This document shows positions 33,638 through 44,900 of a stretch of DNA of 64,000 nt, one piece after another. The notes beneath the pieces are model-generated. The model did no database searches. It saw nothing but the letters and a program-made list of their open reading frames with translations, and had not been told where the DNA came from. The stretch is from Dokdonella koreensis DS-123 (lineage in GTDB: Bacteria; Pseudomonadota; Gammaproteobacteria; Xanthomonadales; Rhodanobacteraceae): positions 3,948,686-4,012,685 of the forward strand of contig NZ_CP015249.1 of NCBI RefSeq assembly GCF_001632775.1. The letters are read 5' to 3'. Both the position numbers and the translations under genes were made by a program. Position 1 is the first letter of the stretch. Each line of letters starts with the position of its first letter.

Positions 33638-34953
33638 AGAGGTTCGACTGGTCGGCTCTCGGCGAGGCCGAGCGCGAGGCCGCGTTGGCGCGCCCGCGCC
33701 AGGTCCGCGATCCGCAGCAACTGGACCAGGTACGCGCGCTGCTCGCCGACGTGCGTGCGCGTGGCGATACCGCCCTGCACGAGCTGACCGCACGGCTGGA
33801 CGGCTGCACGCTGGCACGCTTCGCCGTCGACGAGGCCGAGTTCGCCGCCGCCGAGGCCGAGGTCGGCACGGCCCTGCGCGCGACGATCGGCCGCGCGATC
33901 GACCGCGTGCGCAGCTTCCACGCCGCGCAGGTGCCGCCGTCGCTGCGTGTCGATACCGCACCGGGCGTGCGCTGCGAGCAGCTGATCCGCCCGATCGCCC
34001 GGGTCGGGCTGTACGTGCCGGCCGGCAGCGCGCCGCTGCCGTCGACGGTCTGGATGCTGGCGGTGCCGGCGCGGCTGGCCGGCTGCCCGGAGATCGTGCT
34101 GGCGACGCCGCCGCGCGCCGACGGGCGCGCCGACCCGGTCATCCTCACCGCCGCGCGCCTGTGCGGCGTGGATCGCGTGTTCAAGCTCGGCGGCGCCCAG
34201 GCGATCGCCGCGCTCGCCTACGGCACGGCCAGCGTTCCGCGCTGCGACAAGCTGTTCGGTCCCGGCAACGCCTGGGTCACCCAGGCCAAGCTCGAGGTCG
34301 CCGCCGATCCGGACGGCGCGGCGATCGACCTGCCGGCCGGCCCGTCGGAGGTCCTGGTGATCGCCGACGAGACCGCCGATGCCGCCTTCGTCGCCGCCGA
34401 CCTGCTCGCGCAGGCCGAGCACGGCGCCGACTCGCAGGTGGTCCTGGTCAGCCCCAGCGAACGCCTGCTGCACGAGGTCGAGGCGGCCGTGGCGCGCCAG
34501 GCGGCGACGCTGCCACGCCGCGCGATCGCCCAGGCCGCGCTCGCGCACGCACGCCTGATCCGTGTGCGCGACCTGGCCGAAGCCGTCGAGGTCTCCGAGC
34601 GCTACGCGCCCGAGCACCTGATCGTGCAGGCGCGCGATGCGCGGGCCCTGCTGCCGCGGCTGTCGGCGGCCGGCAGCATCTTCCTCGGCCCGTGGTCGCC
34701 GGAGACGCTCGGCGACTATTGCGCCGGACCCAACCACGTGCTGCCGACGCTCGGCTTCGCGCGGGCCTACAGCGGCGTCGGCGTCGACAGCTTCCTGCGC
34801 CGCGTCTACGTGCAGGAACTGAGCGCCGAAGGCCTGGCCGCGATCGGGCCGGATGCCGCCGTGCTGGCCCGCGCCGAATCGCTGGAGGCGCACGCGCGCG
34901 CGGTCGACCTGCGCCTGGCCGCACTCGGACGTGCGCAGGCGGTCGGCGCATGA
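33634..34953 (+). CDS. hisD: Histidinol dehydrogenase
   Basis: HisD is a zinc enzyme that oxidises L-histidinol to histidine in two NAD-dependent steps, the last reactions of the pathway. The 439-residue protein has [71 protein letters not shown] (zinc and catalytic His region) and [14 protein letters not shown]. The family catalytic Glu/His pair lies in [10 protein letters not shown]. The ATG overlaps the hisG stop by four bases and its stop overlaps hisC the same way. Confidence 0.97.
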   Translation: MKRFDWSALGEAEREAALARPRQVRDPQQLDQVRALLADVRARGDTALHELTARLDGCTLARFAVDEAEFAAAEAEVGTALRATIGRAIDRVRSFHAAQVPPSLRVDTAPGVRCEQLIRPIARVGLYVPAGSAPLPSTVWMLAVPARLAGCPEIVLATPPRADGRADPVILTAARLCGVDRVFKLGGAQAIAALAYGTASVPRCDKLFGPGNAWVTQAKLEVAADPDGAAIDLPAGPSEVLVIADETADAAFVAADLLAQAEHGADSQVVLVSPSERLLHEVEAAVARQAATLPRRAIAQAALAHARLIRVRDLAEAVEVSERYAPEHLIVQARDARALLPRLSAAGSIFLGPWSPETLGDYCAGPNHVLPTLGFARAYSGVGVDSFLRRVYVQELSAEGLAAIGPDAAVLARAESLEAHARAVDLRLAALGRAQAVGA

Positions 34954-35999
34954 ACATGCTCGCGCGCGTCCGCCCGGACCTGGCCGGCTTCCAGCCGTAC
35001 GCCTCGGCTCGCCGAAGCGGCCTGGTCGGCACGATCCGCCTCAACGCCAACGAGTCGCCGTGGTCCGGCGACGGCTGCCCGACCGGCTTCAACCGCTATC
35101 CCGATCCCCAGCCGCTGGCGCTGCGCAGCGACCTGGCAGCGCTGTACGGCGTCGCCGAGGACCGGCTCTGGACCGGCCGCGGCAGCGACGAGGCGATCGA
35201 CCTGCTGCTGCGCGGCTTCTGCCGCGCCGGCCGCGACAACGTCGTCGGGCTGGCACCGAGCTTCGGCATGTACCGCATCGGTGCGCAGCTGCAAGGCGCC
35301 GAGTACCGCACGCTGGCGCTGCGCGCCGAGGCGGACTTCGCGCTCGATCCGGACCGGCTGCTGGCACTGGCGGACGCCGACACCAAGCTGGTGATCCTGT
35401 GTTCGCCGAACAACCCGACCGGGGAGCTGCACCACGACGCGATCGGCCACCTCGCCCAGGCCCTGGCGGGACGCGCGCTGCTGGTGGTCGACGAGGCCTA
35501 CATCGAGTTCGCCGGCATCCCCAGCGCGACCGCCCTGCTCGACCGGTACGACAACCTGGTCGTGCTGCGCACGCTGTCCAAGGCGCACGCGCTGGCCGGC
35601 GCCCGCATCGGCAGCCTGATCGCGCATGCCGACGTGGCCCGCTTCATCGGCAGCATCGCCGCGCCGTATCCGCTGCCGCTGCCGTGCGTCGCCGCCGCCG
35701 TCGCCGCACTGGAACCGGCGGCGCTGGAGCGCACGCACGCGCGCATCGCCACCCTGGTCGCCGAACGCGGCCAGCTGGCCGACGCGCTGGCGCGGCTGCC
35801 GCGCGTGCGGCGGGTCTGGCCCTCGGCGGCCAACTTCGTGCTGGCCCGTTTCGACGACGGCCCGGCGGCGCTCGAGCGCGCGCTGGCCGCCGGCATCGTG
35901 CTGCGCGACGTCTCGGCGCAGCCGGGCCTGGACGACTGTCTGCGCATCACCGTCGGCAGTCCGTACGAGAACGAGGCGCTGCTGGAGGCGCTGGCATGA
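34950..35999 (+). CDS. hisC: Histidinol-phosphate aminotransferase
   Basis: HisC is a PLP-dependent fold-I aminotransferase converting imidazole-acetol phosphate to histidinol phosphate. The 349-residue protein shows LNANESPW (substrate loop), [16 protein letters not shown], the CSPNNPTGE motif, VDEAYIEF, and the PLP-lysine region [15 protein letters not shown]. The ending [18 protein letters not shown] carries the conserved carboxylate-binding Arg. ATGA overlaps link it to hisD upstream and hisB downstream. Confidence 0.96.
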   Translation: MNMLARVRPDLAGFQPYASARRSGLVGTIRLNANESPWSGDGCPTGFNRYPDPQPLALRSDLAALYGVAEDRLWTGRGSDEAIDLLLRGFCRAGRDNVVGLAPSFGMYRIGAQLQGAEYRTLALRAEADFALDPDRLLALADADTKLVILCSPNNPTGELHHDAIGHLAQALAGRALLVVDEAYIEFAGIPSATALLDRYDNLVVLRTLSKAHALAGARIGSLIAHADVARFIGSIAAPYPLPLPCVAAAVAALEPAALERTHARIATLVAERGQLADALARLPRVRRVWPSAANFVLARFDDGPAALERALAAGIVLRDVSAQPGLDDCLRITVGSPYENEALLEALA

Positions 36000-37063
36000 G
36001 TGCACCGAAGATCCTGTTCGTCGACCGCGACGGCACGCTGATCGCCGAGCCGCCGGACGAGCAGATCGACAGCTACGCCAAGTTCCGGCTGGTCCCCGGC
36101 GCGATCTCGGCGCTGCGGCGCCTGATCGACGCCGGCTACGCGCTGGTCATGGTCAGCAACCAGGACGGCCTGGGCACGCCCAGCTTTCCCGAGGCCGACT
36201 TCGCCGGCCCGCAGCAGCTGCTGCTGGACATCCTGGCCAGCGAGGGCGTCGGCTTTCGCGAGGTCCTGATCGACCCGCACCGGCCCGCCGACAACGCGCC
36301 CACGCGCAAGCCCGGCACCGGCATGGTCCGCCACTACCTCGTCGACGGCGCGCTCGACCGCGCCCGCAGCGCGGTCATCGGCGATCGCGAGACCGACCTG
36401 GAGTTCGCGCGCAACATCGGCATCCGCGGGCTTCGCCTGGGCACCGACGGCGACTGGCCGGCGATCGCGCGCGCACTGCTCGACGCGCCACGCACCGCGC
36501 GGGTCGAGCGCACCACGCGGGAGACGCGCATCGTCGTGGCGATCGACCTGGACGGCACGGCACGGCCCGAGGTGGCCACCGGCATCGGCTTCCTCGACCA
36601 CATGATCGAGCAGCTCGGCGTGCACGGCGGCTTCGCGCTACGGCTGGCCTGCCACGGCGACCTGCACATCGACGAGCATCACACCGTCGAGGACTGCGCG
36701 CTGGCACTCGGCCAGGCGCTGCGCGAGGCGCTCGGCGACCGGCGCGGCATCGGCCGCTACGGCTTCACGCTGCCGATGGACGAGAGCCTGGCCGAGGCCG
36801 CGATCGACCTCTCGGGCCGGCCGTACTTCGTGTTCGACGGCCGCTTCCCGCGCGAGGTGGTCGGGACGCTGCCGACCGAGCTGGTGCCGCATTTCTTCCG
36901 CAGCCTCGCCGATGCGCTCGGTGCCACCGTGCACCTGCGCGTGCACGGCGAGAACACCCATCACATGATCGAGGCCTGCTTCAAGGCGGTCGGTCGGGCG
37001 CTGCGTCCCGCGCTCAGGCGCGGCACCGGCGACGTGCCCAGCAGCAAGGGCGTGCTGGCATGA
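35996..37063 (+). CDS. hisB: Bifunctional histidinol-phosphatase / imidazoleglycerol-phosphate dehydratase
   Basis: The 355-residue protein has two domains. The N-terminal HAD phosphatase (about residues 1-165) has FVDRDGTLI (nucleophile Asp), VSNQDGLG and [14 protein letters not shown], and removes phosphate from histidinol phosphate. The C-terminal HisB dehydratase (about residues 168-355) has [35 protein letters not shown], and [19 protein letters not shown] with its manganese-binding His residues. The fused form is the gammaproteobacterial arrangement. Start and stop overlap hisC and hisH as ATGA. Confidence 0.96.
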   Translation: MSAPKILFVDRDGTLIAEPPDEQIDSYAKFRLVPGAISALRRLIDAGYALVMVSNQDGLGTPSFPEADFAGPQQLLLDILASEGVGFREVLIDPHRPADNAPTRKPGTGMVRHYLVDGALDRARSAVIGDRETDLEFARNIGIRGLRLGTDGDWPAIARALLDAPRTARVERTTRETRIVVAIDLDGTARPEVATGIGFLDHMIEQLGVHGGFALRLACHGDLHIDEHHTVEDCALALGQALREALGDRRGIGRYGFTLPMDESLAEAAIDLSGRPYFVFDGRFPREVVGTLPTELVPHFFRSLADALGATVHLRVHGENTHHMIEACFKAVGRALRPALRRGTGDVPSSKGVLA

Positions 37064-37653
37064 CGGTGCGCGCGGTCATCATCCCCGGCAGCGGCGCCAA
37101 CTTCGGCTCGCTGCGCCAGGCCTGCGCGCGCATCGGCGTGGCGGCCGAGGTCAGCGACGATCCGGCGCGCATCGCCGCCGCCAGCCATCTCGTCCTGCCC
37201 GGCGTCGGTGCCGCCGGCCATGCGATGCACGGCCTGCGCGAACGCGGCATCGACCGGCTGCTCCCGCGCCTCGCGCAACCGCTGCTCGGGATCTGCCTGG
37301 GCATGCAGTTGCTGTTCGAAGCCTCGGAGGAGGACCGCACCGAATGCCTCGGCGTCCTGCCGGGACGCGTGCGCCGGCTGCCGGACGCGCCGCGCTGGCC
37401 GCACATGGGCTGGAACCGGGTGCAGGCAGCGCCGGGCGCGCCGCTGTTCGACGGCATCGACGCGGATGCCTGGTTCTATTTCGTGCACGGCTATGCCGCG
37501 CCGGTCGGCGCGACGACGCAGGCCTCGACCGCCTACGGCACCGCGTTCGCGTCCGCCGTCGGCGACGGCCGCGTTCACGGCGTCCAGTTCCATCCCGAGA
37601 AATCGGCCGCCGCCGGGCGCCGCGTGCTCGCCAACTTCTTTGCGCTCCGATGA
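37060..37653 (+). CDS. hisH: Imidazole glycerol phosphate synthase, glutamine amidotransferase subunit
   Basis: HisH supplies ammonia from glutamine to HisF. The 197-residue class I amidotransferase has the nucleophile Cys in [14 protein letters not shown], the oxyanion segment [11 protein letters not shown] and the catalytic pair in [13 protein letters not shown] and FVHGYA are HisH-specific. It overlaps hisB upstream and hisA downstream by four bases each, and works as a complex with hisF, two genes along. Confidence 0.96.
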   Translation: MTVRAVIIPGSGANFGSLRQACARIGVAAEVSDDPARIAAASHLVLPGVGAAGHAMHGLRERGIDRLLPRLAQPLLGICLGMQLLFEASEEDRTECLGVLPGRVRRLPDAPRWPHMGWNRVQAAPGAPLFDGIDADAWFYFVHGYAAPVGATTQASTAYGTAFASAVGDGRVHGVQFHPEKSAAAGRRVLANFFALR

Positions 37654-38387
37654 AGATCATCCCCGCCATCGACCTGCGCGACGGCCGCGTCGTGCGCCTG
37701 CGCCAGGGCGACTTCGATCGCAGCCGGCAGTTCGACCACGAGCCGCAGACGCTGGCGGCGCGCTACGCCGGTGCCGGCGCGCAGTGGCTGCACCTGGTCG
37801 ACCTCGACGGCGCGCGCGCCGGCCGCCCGGTACAGGTGGCGCTGCTGCAGCGGATCGCCGCCGGCGAGGTGCAGGTGCAGGCCGGCGGCGGCGTGCGCAG
37901 CCGCGACGACGTCGCGCGCCTGCTCGACGCGGGCATCGCGCGCGTCGTGGTCGGCAGTGTCGCCGTGCGCGACCCGGACACCTTCGCCGGCTGGCTCGAC
38001 GCCTTCGGGCCCGATCGCCTGTGCCTGGCACTGGACCTGCTGCGCGACAGCGATGGCCGCTGGCGGCCGGCGGTCGATGCCTGGCAGGCGACCGGCGACG
38101 CCGACATCGCCGTCCTGCTCGACGACCTGGCCGAACGCGGCCTGCGCCACGTGCTCAGCACCGACATCGCCCACGACGGCATGGGCGAGGGCCCGAACCT
38201 GGTCCTCTACCGCATGCTCGCCGGCCGCTGGCCGCAGCTGGACTGGATCGCGTCCGGCGGCGTGCGCCATCGCGCCGACGTCGACGCGCTGCGCGGCACC
38301 GGCGTCGCCGCCTGCGTCGCCGGCACGGCCCTGCTCGACGGAAGCCTCGCCCTGGAAGAGATCGCCGCATGCTCGCGTACCGCCTGA
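37650..38387 (+). CDS. hisA: ProFAR isomerase
   Basis: HisA is a TIM-barrel isomerase converting ProFAR to PRFAR. The 245-residue protein begins [22 protein letters not shown] (first catalytic Asp in AIDL). It shows [32 protein letters not shown] and the second catalytic Asp in [15 protein letters not shown], and a phosphate-binding SGGV. It overlaps hisH by four bases. The hisF start lies 19 bases inside its 3' end, the only long overlap in the operon. Confidence 0.96.
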   Translation: MKIIPAIDLRDGRVVRLRQGDFDRSRQFDHEPQTLAARYAGAGAQWLHLVDLDGARAGRPVQVALLQRIAAGEVQVQAGGGVRSRDDVARLLDAGIARVVVGSVAVRDPDTFAGWLDAFGPDRLCLALDLLRDSDGRWRPAVDAWQATGDADIAVLLDDLAERGLRHVLSTDIAHDGMGEGPNLVLYRMLAGRWPQLDWIASGGVRHRADVDALRGTGVAACVAGTALLDGSLALEEIAACSRTA

Positions 38388-39145
38388 TCCCATGCCTGGA
38401 CGTCGCCGACGGCGTGGTCGTCAAGGGCGTGCGCTTCCGCGACCATCGCGTGGTCGGCGACATCGTCGCGCTGGCGCGCCGCTACGCGGCCGAAGGCGCC
38501 GATGAACTGGTGTTCTACGACATCACCGCCAGCCCCGAAGGACGTCGGGTCGACACCGCCTGGATCGAGCGCGTCGCCGCCGAGCTCGACATCCCGTTCT
38601 GCGTCGCCGGCGGCATCCGTTCGATCGCCGACGCCGAGCAGGTGCTGGCCGCCGGTGCCGACAAGGTGTCGGTCAACAGCCCGGCGCTGGCGCAGCCGGC
38701 GCTGATCGACGCGCTCGCCGGCCGCTTCGGCAGCCAGTGCGTGGTCGTCGGCATCGACCTCGACGCGCCGGGCGAGGCACCGGCGAGCTGGCGCGTCGTC
38801 GCCAACAGCGGCCGGCCGGACCGCGCCGCCGACAGCGGCCGCGACCTGCTCGGCTGGGTCCGCGAGATCGGCGAGCGCGGCGCCGGCGAGATCGTCCTCA
38901 ATGCGATCCGTGCCGACGGCGTGCGCGCCGGCTACGCCCACGGCCCGCTCGCCGCCGTGCGCGCGGCGACGCGCCTGCCGCTGGTCGCCTCCGGCGGTGC
39001 CGGAACGCCGGCGCACTTCGCCGACGTCTTCGAGCGCGGCGAGGCCGATGCCGCCCTCGCCGCCAGCGTGTTCCACAGCGGCGAGATCCACCTCGGCGAC
39101 CTCAAGCACTACCTGGCCGCGCGCGGCCTGACGGTGCGCACGTGA
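38369..39145 (+). CDS. hisF: Imidazole glycerol phosphate synthase cyclase subunit
   Basis: HisF is a TIM barrel that uses ammonia from HisH to cyclise PRFAR to imidazole glycerol phosphate and AICAR. The 258-residue protein has [19 protein letters not shown] (catalytic Asp), [36 protein letters not shown] (second catalytic Asp), and [13 protein letters not shown] with its phosphate loop. The start lies 19 bases inside hisA. Its TGA overlaps the hisIE GTG as GTGA. Confidence 0.96.
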   Translation: MLAYRLIPCLDVADGVVVKGVRFRDHRVVGDIVALARRYAAEGADELVFYDITASPEGRRVDTAWIERVAAELDIPFCVAGGIRSIADAEQVLAAGADKVSVNSPALAQPALIDALAGRFGSQCVVVGIDLDAPGEAPASWRVVANSGRPDRAADSGRDLLGWVREIGERGAGEIVLNAIRADGVRAGYAHGPLAAVRAATRLPLVASGGAGTPAHFADVFERGEADAALAASVFHSGEIHLGDLKHYLAARGLTVRT

Positions 39146-39753
39146 GCACGCTCGCCGAACGCATCGACTGGGACAAGGGCGACGGGCTGGTGCCGCTGAT
39201 CGTCCAGCACGCCCACGACGGGCGCGTGCTGATGCTCGGCTACACCGACCGCGCCGCGCTGGAACAGACACTGGCCAGCGGCCAGGTGCATTTCTTCTCG
39301 CGCAGCCGCGGGCGGCTCTGGAAGAAGGGCGAGAGCTCCGGCCACGTACTGGCCCTGGTCTCGCTGGCCGCCGACTGCGACGGCGACACGCTGCTGTGCC
39401 AGGCCGTCCCGGCCGGGCCGACCTGCCACACCGGCACGGCCAGCTGCTTCGACGGCGACGGCGGTGCACACCCGTGGTTGAACCGGCTGGAGGCGCTGAT
39501 CGCGGCGCGCCGCACCGCCGACCCGGCCACCAGCTACGTCGCCGGCCTGTTCGCGAAGGGACGCAAGCGCCAGGCGCAGAAGGTCGGCGAGGAAGGCGTC
39601 GAGACCGCCCTGGCGGCGCTCGCCGGCGAACCCGGCGAGCTGCGCGCCGAGGCGGCCGACCTGCTGTTCCACCTGCTGGTGCTGCTGCACGGCAGCGACC
39701 TGGTCCTGGCCGACGTCGTCGCCGAACTGGAACGGCGCCACCGGCCGGCCTGA
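39142..39753 (+). CDS. hisIE: Bifunctional phosphoribosyl-AMP cyclohydrolase / phosphoribosyl-ATP pyrophosphatase
   Basis: The 203-residue fusion carries out steps 2 and 3 of the pathway. The HisI half (residues 1-110) has [36 protein letters not shown] and the zinc/Mg region [20 protein letters not shown]. The HisE half (from about 113) has [19 protein letters not shown] and [13 protein letters not shown], with the acidic nucleotide-binding face. The GTG start overlaps the hisF stop. A GC hairpin just after its stop probably ends the operon. Confidence 0.95.
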   Translation: MSTLAERIDWDKGDGLVPLIVQHAHDGRVLMLGYTDRAALEQTLASGQVHFFSRSRGRLWKKGESSGHVLALVSLAADCDGDTLLCQAVPAGPTCHTGTASCFDGDGGAHPWLNRLEALIAARRTADPATSYVAGLFAKGRKRQAQKVGEEGVETALAALAGEPGELRAEAADLLFHLLVLLHGSDLVLADVVAELERRHRPA

Positions 39754-39758
39754 ACGCT

Positions 39759-39785
39759 CGCCGGCAGGAGGGCTGCCTGCCGGCG
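39759..39785 (+). terminator. Hairpin at the end of the his operon
   Basis: A perfect 10-bp stem (39759-39768 with 39776-39785) with a 7-base loop starts 5 bases after the hisIE stop. No T-run follows; a second, smaller stem lies near 39801-39818. Position supports termination, perhaps factor-assisted. Confidence 0.55.
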
Positions 39786-39904
39786 TAGCGCTGCTCTGGT
39801 CCGCCGCCGCATCGGCGGCGTACCATGGCTCGCCGCCCGCATCCGCGTCGACGGCAACCGACCTTCCCAGCAATGCACGTGCGCCTCCGGCGCAGGAGCC
39901 AGGC

Positions 39905-41887
39905 ATGGTCCGTCTCACCTCCGCGCAAACGATCACCAGTCGCGAGCAGCTCCTGCACCTGCTGTACGAGGCGGCGGAGCTGGAGCACTGCCTGATGTGC
40001 ACCTACCTCTACGCGGCCTTCTCGTTGAAGACCGACGAGGACGACGGCCTCGACGCCGACCAGCTCGCGGCCACCCGCCGCTGGCGGCGCGCCATCGTGC
40101 AGGTGGCGATCGAGGAGATGGGCCATCTGGTGGCGGTGTGGAACATCACCTCCGCCCTGGGCGGCGCGCCGCGCATCGGCCGCCTGAACCTGCCGCTGGA
40201 CCCCGGCGCCCTGCCGGCCAGCGTCGTGGTCAGGCTGGCGCCGTTCAACGCCGCCACGCTGCAGCATTTCATTTTCCTGGAGCGCCCGGCCGGATCGGCC
40301 GAAGCCGACGGCGAGGGCTTCGCGGCCGGGCACGGCTTCGTGCGCGACCGGCCGGTACGCCGCATCACGCCGATGCCGATGGACTACGACACGGTCGGCA
40401 CCTTCTATGCCGCGATCGGCCAGGGCCTGCGCGACATGGTGGGCCAGTGGGGCGAGGCGGCCACCTTCTGCGGCGATCCGGCCCTGCAGCTCTCGGCTGC
40501 GGAAGCGGCACTGCCCGGCATCGCGCGGGTGGTGTGCTCCCGGACCGCCCTGGCTGCATTCGATACCATCGTCACGCAGGGCGAAGGCGCGGCCGCCCAT
40601 GCGGCCGAATCGCACTACCGGCGGTTCGCCGACATCCGCCGCGAACTCGCGGCCGCACGCGCGGCAGCACCGGACTTCGAACCCGCGTTTCCGGCCGCCA
40701 CCAATCCGGTGCTGCGCAGCCCGCAGCGCGAAGGCCGGGTCTGGATCGAGGATCCCGCGGCGGCCGCGGTGGTGGACCTCGCCAACAGCGTGTACGGGCT
40801 GATGCTGCGGCTGCTGGCCTATGCCTATGCCGTGCCGGCGCCGGATGCGGACAAGACCCTGGCGGCGGACCTGGCCCTGGGCCTGATGCATGCCTTCGTG
40901 CCACTGGCGGAGCTGGCCGCACGGCTGCCGGCATCCCCGCGCGTGGCCGGCAATGCCGGCGTCTCGTTCATCACGCTGCGCGATGCCGCGGCCCTGCCGC
41001 CCGGACCGGCGGCCCGCCGGATGTTCTGCGAACGGTTCGAGCAGCTCGCCGATGCCGCCCGACAACTGCCGCTCCCCGCGTCCGCGCGGACACAGGCGGC
41101 GAGTGCCGTGCTGGACGCGCTCGCGGCGCGTGCCCTGGCCGGGTTCGACCTCGGCACGCTGGCACCGGCCGCGCCGGAACCGGCGGCCGCGGTCGCAGCG
41201 GTCGCGGCACCCGTCGCCGCGGCTCCGGTACCCGGCACGATCGAGCACATCGAAGGCCGCGACCTCACGCTGATCTACGAAGGCCGGCGCTGCATCCACG
41301 CCCGCTTCTGCGTCACCGGCGCGCCGACCGTGTTCCTCGCCAACGTCCAGGGGCCGTGGATCCATCCCGACACCCTCGACGTCGAGCGGCTGGTCGAGAT
41401 CGCGCATGCCTGCCCGTCCGGCGCGATCCGCTATGCGCGCCGCGACGGCCGTCCCGACGAGCCGCCACCGCCGGTGAACCTGATGACGGTGCGCGAGGCC
41501 GGCCCGTATGCGTTCCGCGGCGACCTGCGCATCGACGGCGAACCCGCCGGATTCCGTGCCACGCTGTGCCGCTGCGGTGCGTCGAGGAACAAGCCGTTCT
41601 GCGACGGCAGCCACCACGCGGTCGCGTTCGCCGCCAGCGGCGAGCCGCCGACCGGCAGCCAGACCGCGATGCTGGCCACCCGCGACGGGCCGCTGGCGAT
41701 CGAGCCGCAGCCCAACGGTCCGCTTCACGTCCGCGGCAACATCGAGATCGTCAGCGGCACCGGGCGCATGGTGGCGCGCGTCACCGACGTGCGCCTGTGC
41801 CGGTGCGGTGCCAGCGGCGACAAGCCGTTCTGCGACGGCAGCCACGCGCGGATCGGCTTCGTCAGCGAACCGGCCGCCGGCGGCTAG
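39905..41887 (+). CDS. Multidomain ferritin-like / Fer4_19 / double CDGSH iron-sulfur protein
   Basis: The 660-residue protein has four recognisable parts. Residues about 10-300 are a ferritin-like helical domain of the VioB/PF12902 type, with E25/E27-H28 on one helix and EEMGH (Glu71-His74) on the next, fitting a diiron site. Residues about 450-512 match the Fer4_19/YjdI Fe-S domain: Cys463, Cys469 and the CPSG Cys503, with a WIHPDTLDVE spacer. Two CDGSH (mitoNEET-type) 2Fe-2S domains follow: Cys555/557/566 with His570, and Cys632/634/643 with His647. An Ala/Pro-rich linker (about 420-445) joins the halves. No signal peptide is seen. A redox or iron-handling role is inferred; the reaction and partners are unknown. 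It stands alone after the his operon. Confidence 0.85.
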   Translation: MVRLTSAQTITSREQLLHLLYEAAELEHCLMCTYLYAAFSLKTDEDDGLDADQLAATRRWRRAIVQVAIEEMGHLVAVWNITSALGGAPRIGRLNLPLDPGALPASVVVRLAPFNAATLQHFIFLERPAGSAEADGEGFAAGHGFVRDRPVRRITPMPMDYDTVGTFYAAIGQGLRDMVGQWGEAATFCGDPALQLSAAEAALPGIARVVCSRTALAAFDTIVTQGEGAAAHAAESHYRRFADIRRELAAARAAAPDFEPAFPAATNPVLRSPQREGRVWIEDPAAAAVVDLANSVYGLMLRLLAYAYAVPAPDADKTLAADLALGLMHAFVPLAELAARLPASPRVAGNAGVSFITLRDAAALPPGPAARRMFCERFEQLADAARQLPLPASARTQAASAVLDALAARALAGFDLGTLAPAAPEPAAAVAAVAAPVAAAPVPGTIEHIEGRDLTLIYEGRRCIHARFCVTGAPTVFLANVQGPWIHPDTLDVERLVEIAHACPSGAIRYARRDGRPDEPPPPVNLMTVREAGPYAFRGDLRIDGEPAGFRATLCRCGASRNKPFCDGSHHAVAFAASGEPPTGSQTAMLATRDGPLAIEPQPNGPLHVRGNIEIVSGTGRMVARVTDVRLCRCGASGDKPFCDGSHARIGFVSEPAAGG

Positions 41888-41959
41888 GGGATGTCCTCCA
41901 CCCCCCGATAGACCGCGCCCCGGTCGACCCGGGACGCGGCCTCGGTTTCACGGCGCCGG

Positions 41960-44900
41960 CTACGGCTGCACGTTGACCTGGACGGGCAGCAGCGGCGTCA
42001 CCGCGTCGTTGCTCTGCAGGCACAGGTAGGCGGTGGCGGGGACACCCCCCAGTGCCGCCGCGCCCGCCGTCACGGTCACGCCGGCATCGGCGAACGCCGC
42101 CAGGCCGAGCGGCAGCCCGGTAGCGCCGAGCCAGGCAGGTGCGGCACAGGCCGGCCGGCTTTCGATCGTCATCGTCAGGCCGGGCACCGTCGTGATGCGC
42201 GTCCAGGTACCGGAAATCGACGGTGCGCGCTGGACCGGGCCTTCGCCGTTGCCCTCGGTACTGCCGGACCAGTTCCAGCCGTCGCAGGAGATCGGCGACA
42301 GCGGTGTGCACGGCACCGTCGGATAGACCATCAGCCAGTAGCGTCCCGGCGGCAGCGCGGTGTGGAGCCCGGCCGCCGCCAGATCGAGGTGGGCCACGTC
42401 GACCATCAGGCCGGTCGAGTTGCGCACCTCGGTCACGCTGACGCCCGGCGAGCCGGCGGTCGCGTCGAAGTGCCAGACCGGCGGGATGCTGCCGCCCGGA
42501 TGGTCGGCCGGAATGCCGCCGGCATCGGCGAAGATCCGCCAGTGCAGCGCTGCGTTCGGGCCCATGCTGGTCAGGGTCTGCTGCAGGCTGTGGCCGGTGA
42601 TCTGGATCGTCGCCAGGTCGACCGGCGCATGGCCGGTGACGAGGAAGTCATCCGCGCTGTACTGGTGGCTGGCGGTCGGCGGCAGGTCGATGAACTCGGC
42701 GTCGCCGTAGCCGTACAGCGTCCCGTCGTCCTGGATCGGCTGCTGCGCCCACCCGTACGGCGCGGTGCCGCTGACAGTCCGGTCGACCACGAGCGTGGGC
42801 CCGCCGAGGTTGGATACGGTGAGCACCGCCGTCGCCTGGGGCTGCCCGGCCAGCACCAGGCCGAGCGGTGCCGGCGCCGCCGCGATGCGCGGCGGCGGGA
42901 CGCGGATCGCGATCGGCAGGTGCAGGGCCGGCAACGCCGGATCGGCGGCGGTCAGTACCAGCCGCGCATACCGCACCGCGCCGTCGGCGGGCAGCTGGTC
43001 GCAGGCGATGTCGAGATCGATTGCCTGCTGCGCCTGGGACGCCACGGTGAAACCGGTCGTACCGGCGGCGATGCCGGCGACGAGGGCCGGATCGCCGGTC
43101 ACCGCCAGGCTCCAGCCCTGCGCGGCCGGCAGCGTGCTGCGCAGCGTGCGGGTGAAGCGCCGCGTCGATCCGCAGGCCAGGTCCTGGATGCTGGCCAGGT
43201 TCAGCCGGGCCGGATCGCCGCCGGACGCTGGATCTGCGGCGGCGAACTGCGCGCCGGTCGCGTCGAGCACCAGGCCGGCGCGGGCCGCGCGCGCGACATC
43301 GATGCGGCCGGCACCACGATCGAACGGATCGCTCGGCGTGGTGCCGTCGCTCTTGGTCAGGCCGTCCTCGTGCGCCGTCATCATCAGCGCCGACTTGATC
43401 TCGGCCGGCGACCAGTCCGGATGCCGCTGCATCAGCAGCGCCGCCGCGCCCGCCACATGCGGCGAGGCCATCGAGGTGCCGCTCTGGATGCCCACTGCAT
43501 CGGCACCACGCCCCGGCACCGGATTGCCGTTGCCGTCGGGCAGCGTGCGGTTGTTGACGGCGGCCAGGATGAAGGAGCCGGGCGCCAGCAGGTCCGGCTT
43601 GACGACGTCGACGGCCGGTGCCGGGCCGAGCAGGCTGTAGGTGCCGAGGACGTCCGCCGGTGTCGGCAGGCGCACATGCGGGTACGGGATCGCGCCGGTG
43701 CCGGCACGGCCGGCCTGCGCACCGAGGAAGGCCGCCAGCGCCAGCCCGTCCTCCTGCAGGACCATGAACACCGGCACGGTCGCCGGTCCGGCCGACAGGT
43801 CCGGCACGAAGGTGCCTTCGGTCCGGTTGTTGGCGATGACGGCCGCGATCGCGCCGGCGTTCACCGCGGCGGCGACCTTGTCGGCGAACGGGCAGGTGCC
43901 GCGGCTGACCAGGGCGATCGCGCCGGCGAAGGTACCGGCCGGGTAGCCGCTGCAGCCGTCGCTGCCGGTCAGGTCGGCAGCGTTGAACTGCGGACTCAGC
44001 ACCACCGGCGTCGTGGCGGGAAAGGGCCCCGTCGCCGGCCGGTCGGTGCCGGGTACGGCCCCGGTCAGCGCGATGCCGCGCGTCGGCGCCGGCGGCTGGC
44101 CCGGCCCGGTCAGGTCCAGGCGCGCCTGGAACGTGGCGCCACCGGTGTGCGAGCCGGCCGCGACGGTGGTCACCCAGGGCTCGACGTGGTTGACCAGGCC
44201 GGCCGACTGCAGCACGCCCGGGCCGGTGTTGCCACCGGCGGCGGCCACGAAGATGCCGGCCTCGGTCGCGGCCAGGAACGCCAGCGAGGTGTTGTCGTCC
44301 CACGGCGACAGGCCGCCGGTCAGCGAGTAGTTCAGAACGTCGACGACGCCGTCGGCGACCGCCCGGTCGACGCTGCCGACCGTGGCGGACTCCGGGCAGA
44401 AGACCGGCGCCGGGCCGCAGGCGTAGAACACGACGAGGTTGGCGCGCGGCGCCACGCCGGCCATGCCGACGCCGCCGAGCGGCGACCGGCGCCGGTTGCC
44501 GGCGGCGGTGCTGGCGGTATGACTGCCGTGCGCCTGCCGGTCCTCGACCGAGTACGGCGCCGAGGCCGAGCCGCTGTTGATCAGGTCGTAGACGCCGATG
44601 ACCTTGGCGTTGCAGCCGCGGTCGCTGATCCCCGGCACGCCGCACTGTCCGAGGTAGACGCCGGCACCCAGCGGATTGACGATCGGCCGGCCATCGCCGT
44701 CCACGGCCTGGAACGACGGGCTGGCGCTGTTGTAGCCGCTGTCGATCGTCCCGATCACGATGCCGTCGCCGGCCATGCCCTCGACCGCATCGAAGCCGTT
44801 GGCGAACAGGGTGTCCTGCGCCGCCGGCTGTCCCCACCACAACGACGGCGCGCCGATGAAACCGGGCCCGACGTCGGTGGCCGGCAGCCAGCGGCGCTCG

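Noticed and set aside
38207-41845. A minus-strand open frame of about 1200 codons under hisA-F-IE and the Fe-S fusion gene
   Set aside because: It is a shadow of the real plus-strand genes. No motif or signal is present, and the four genes it covers have complete family signatures.
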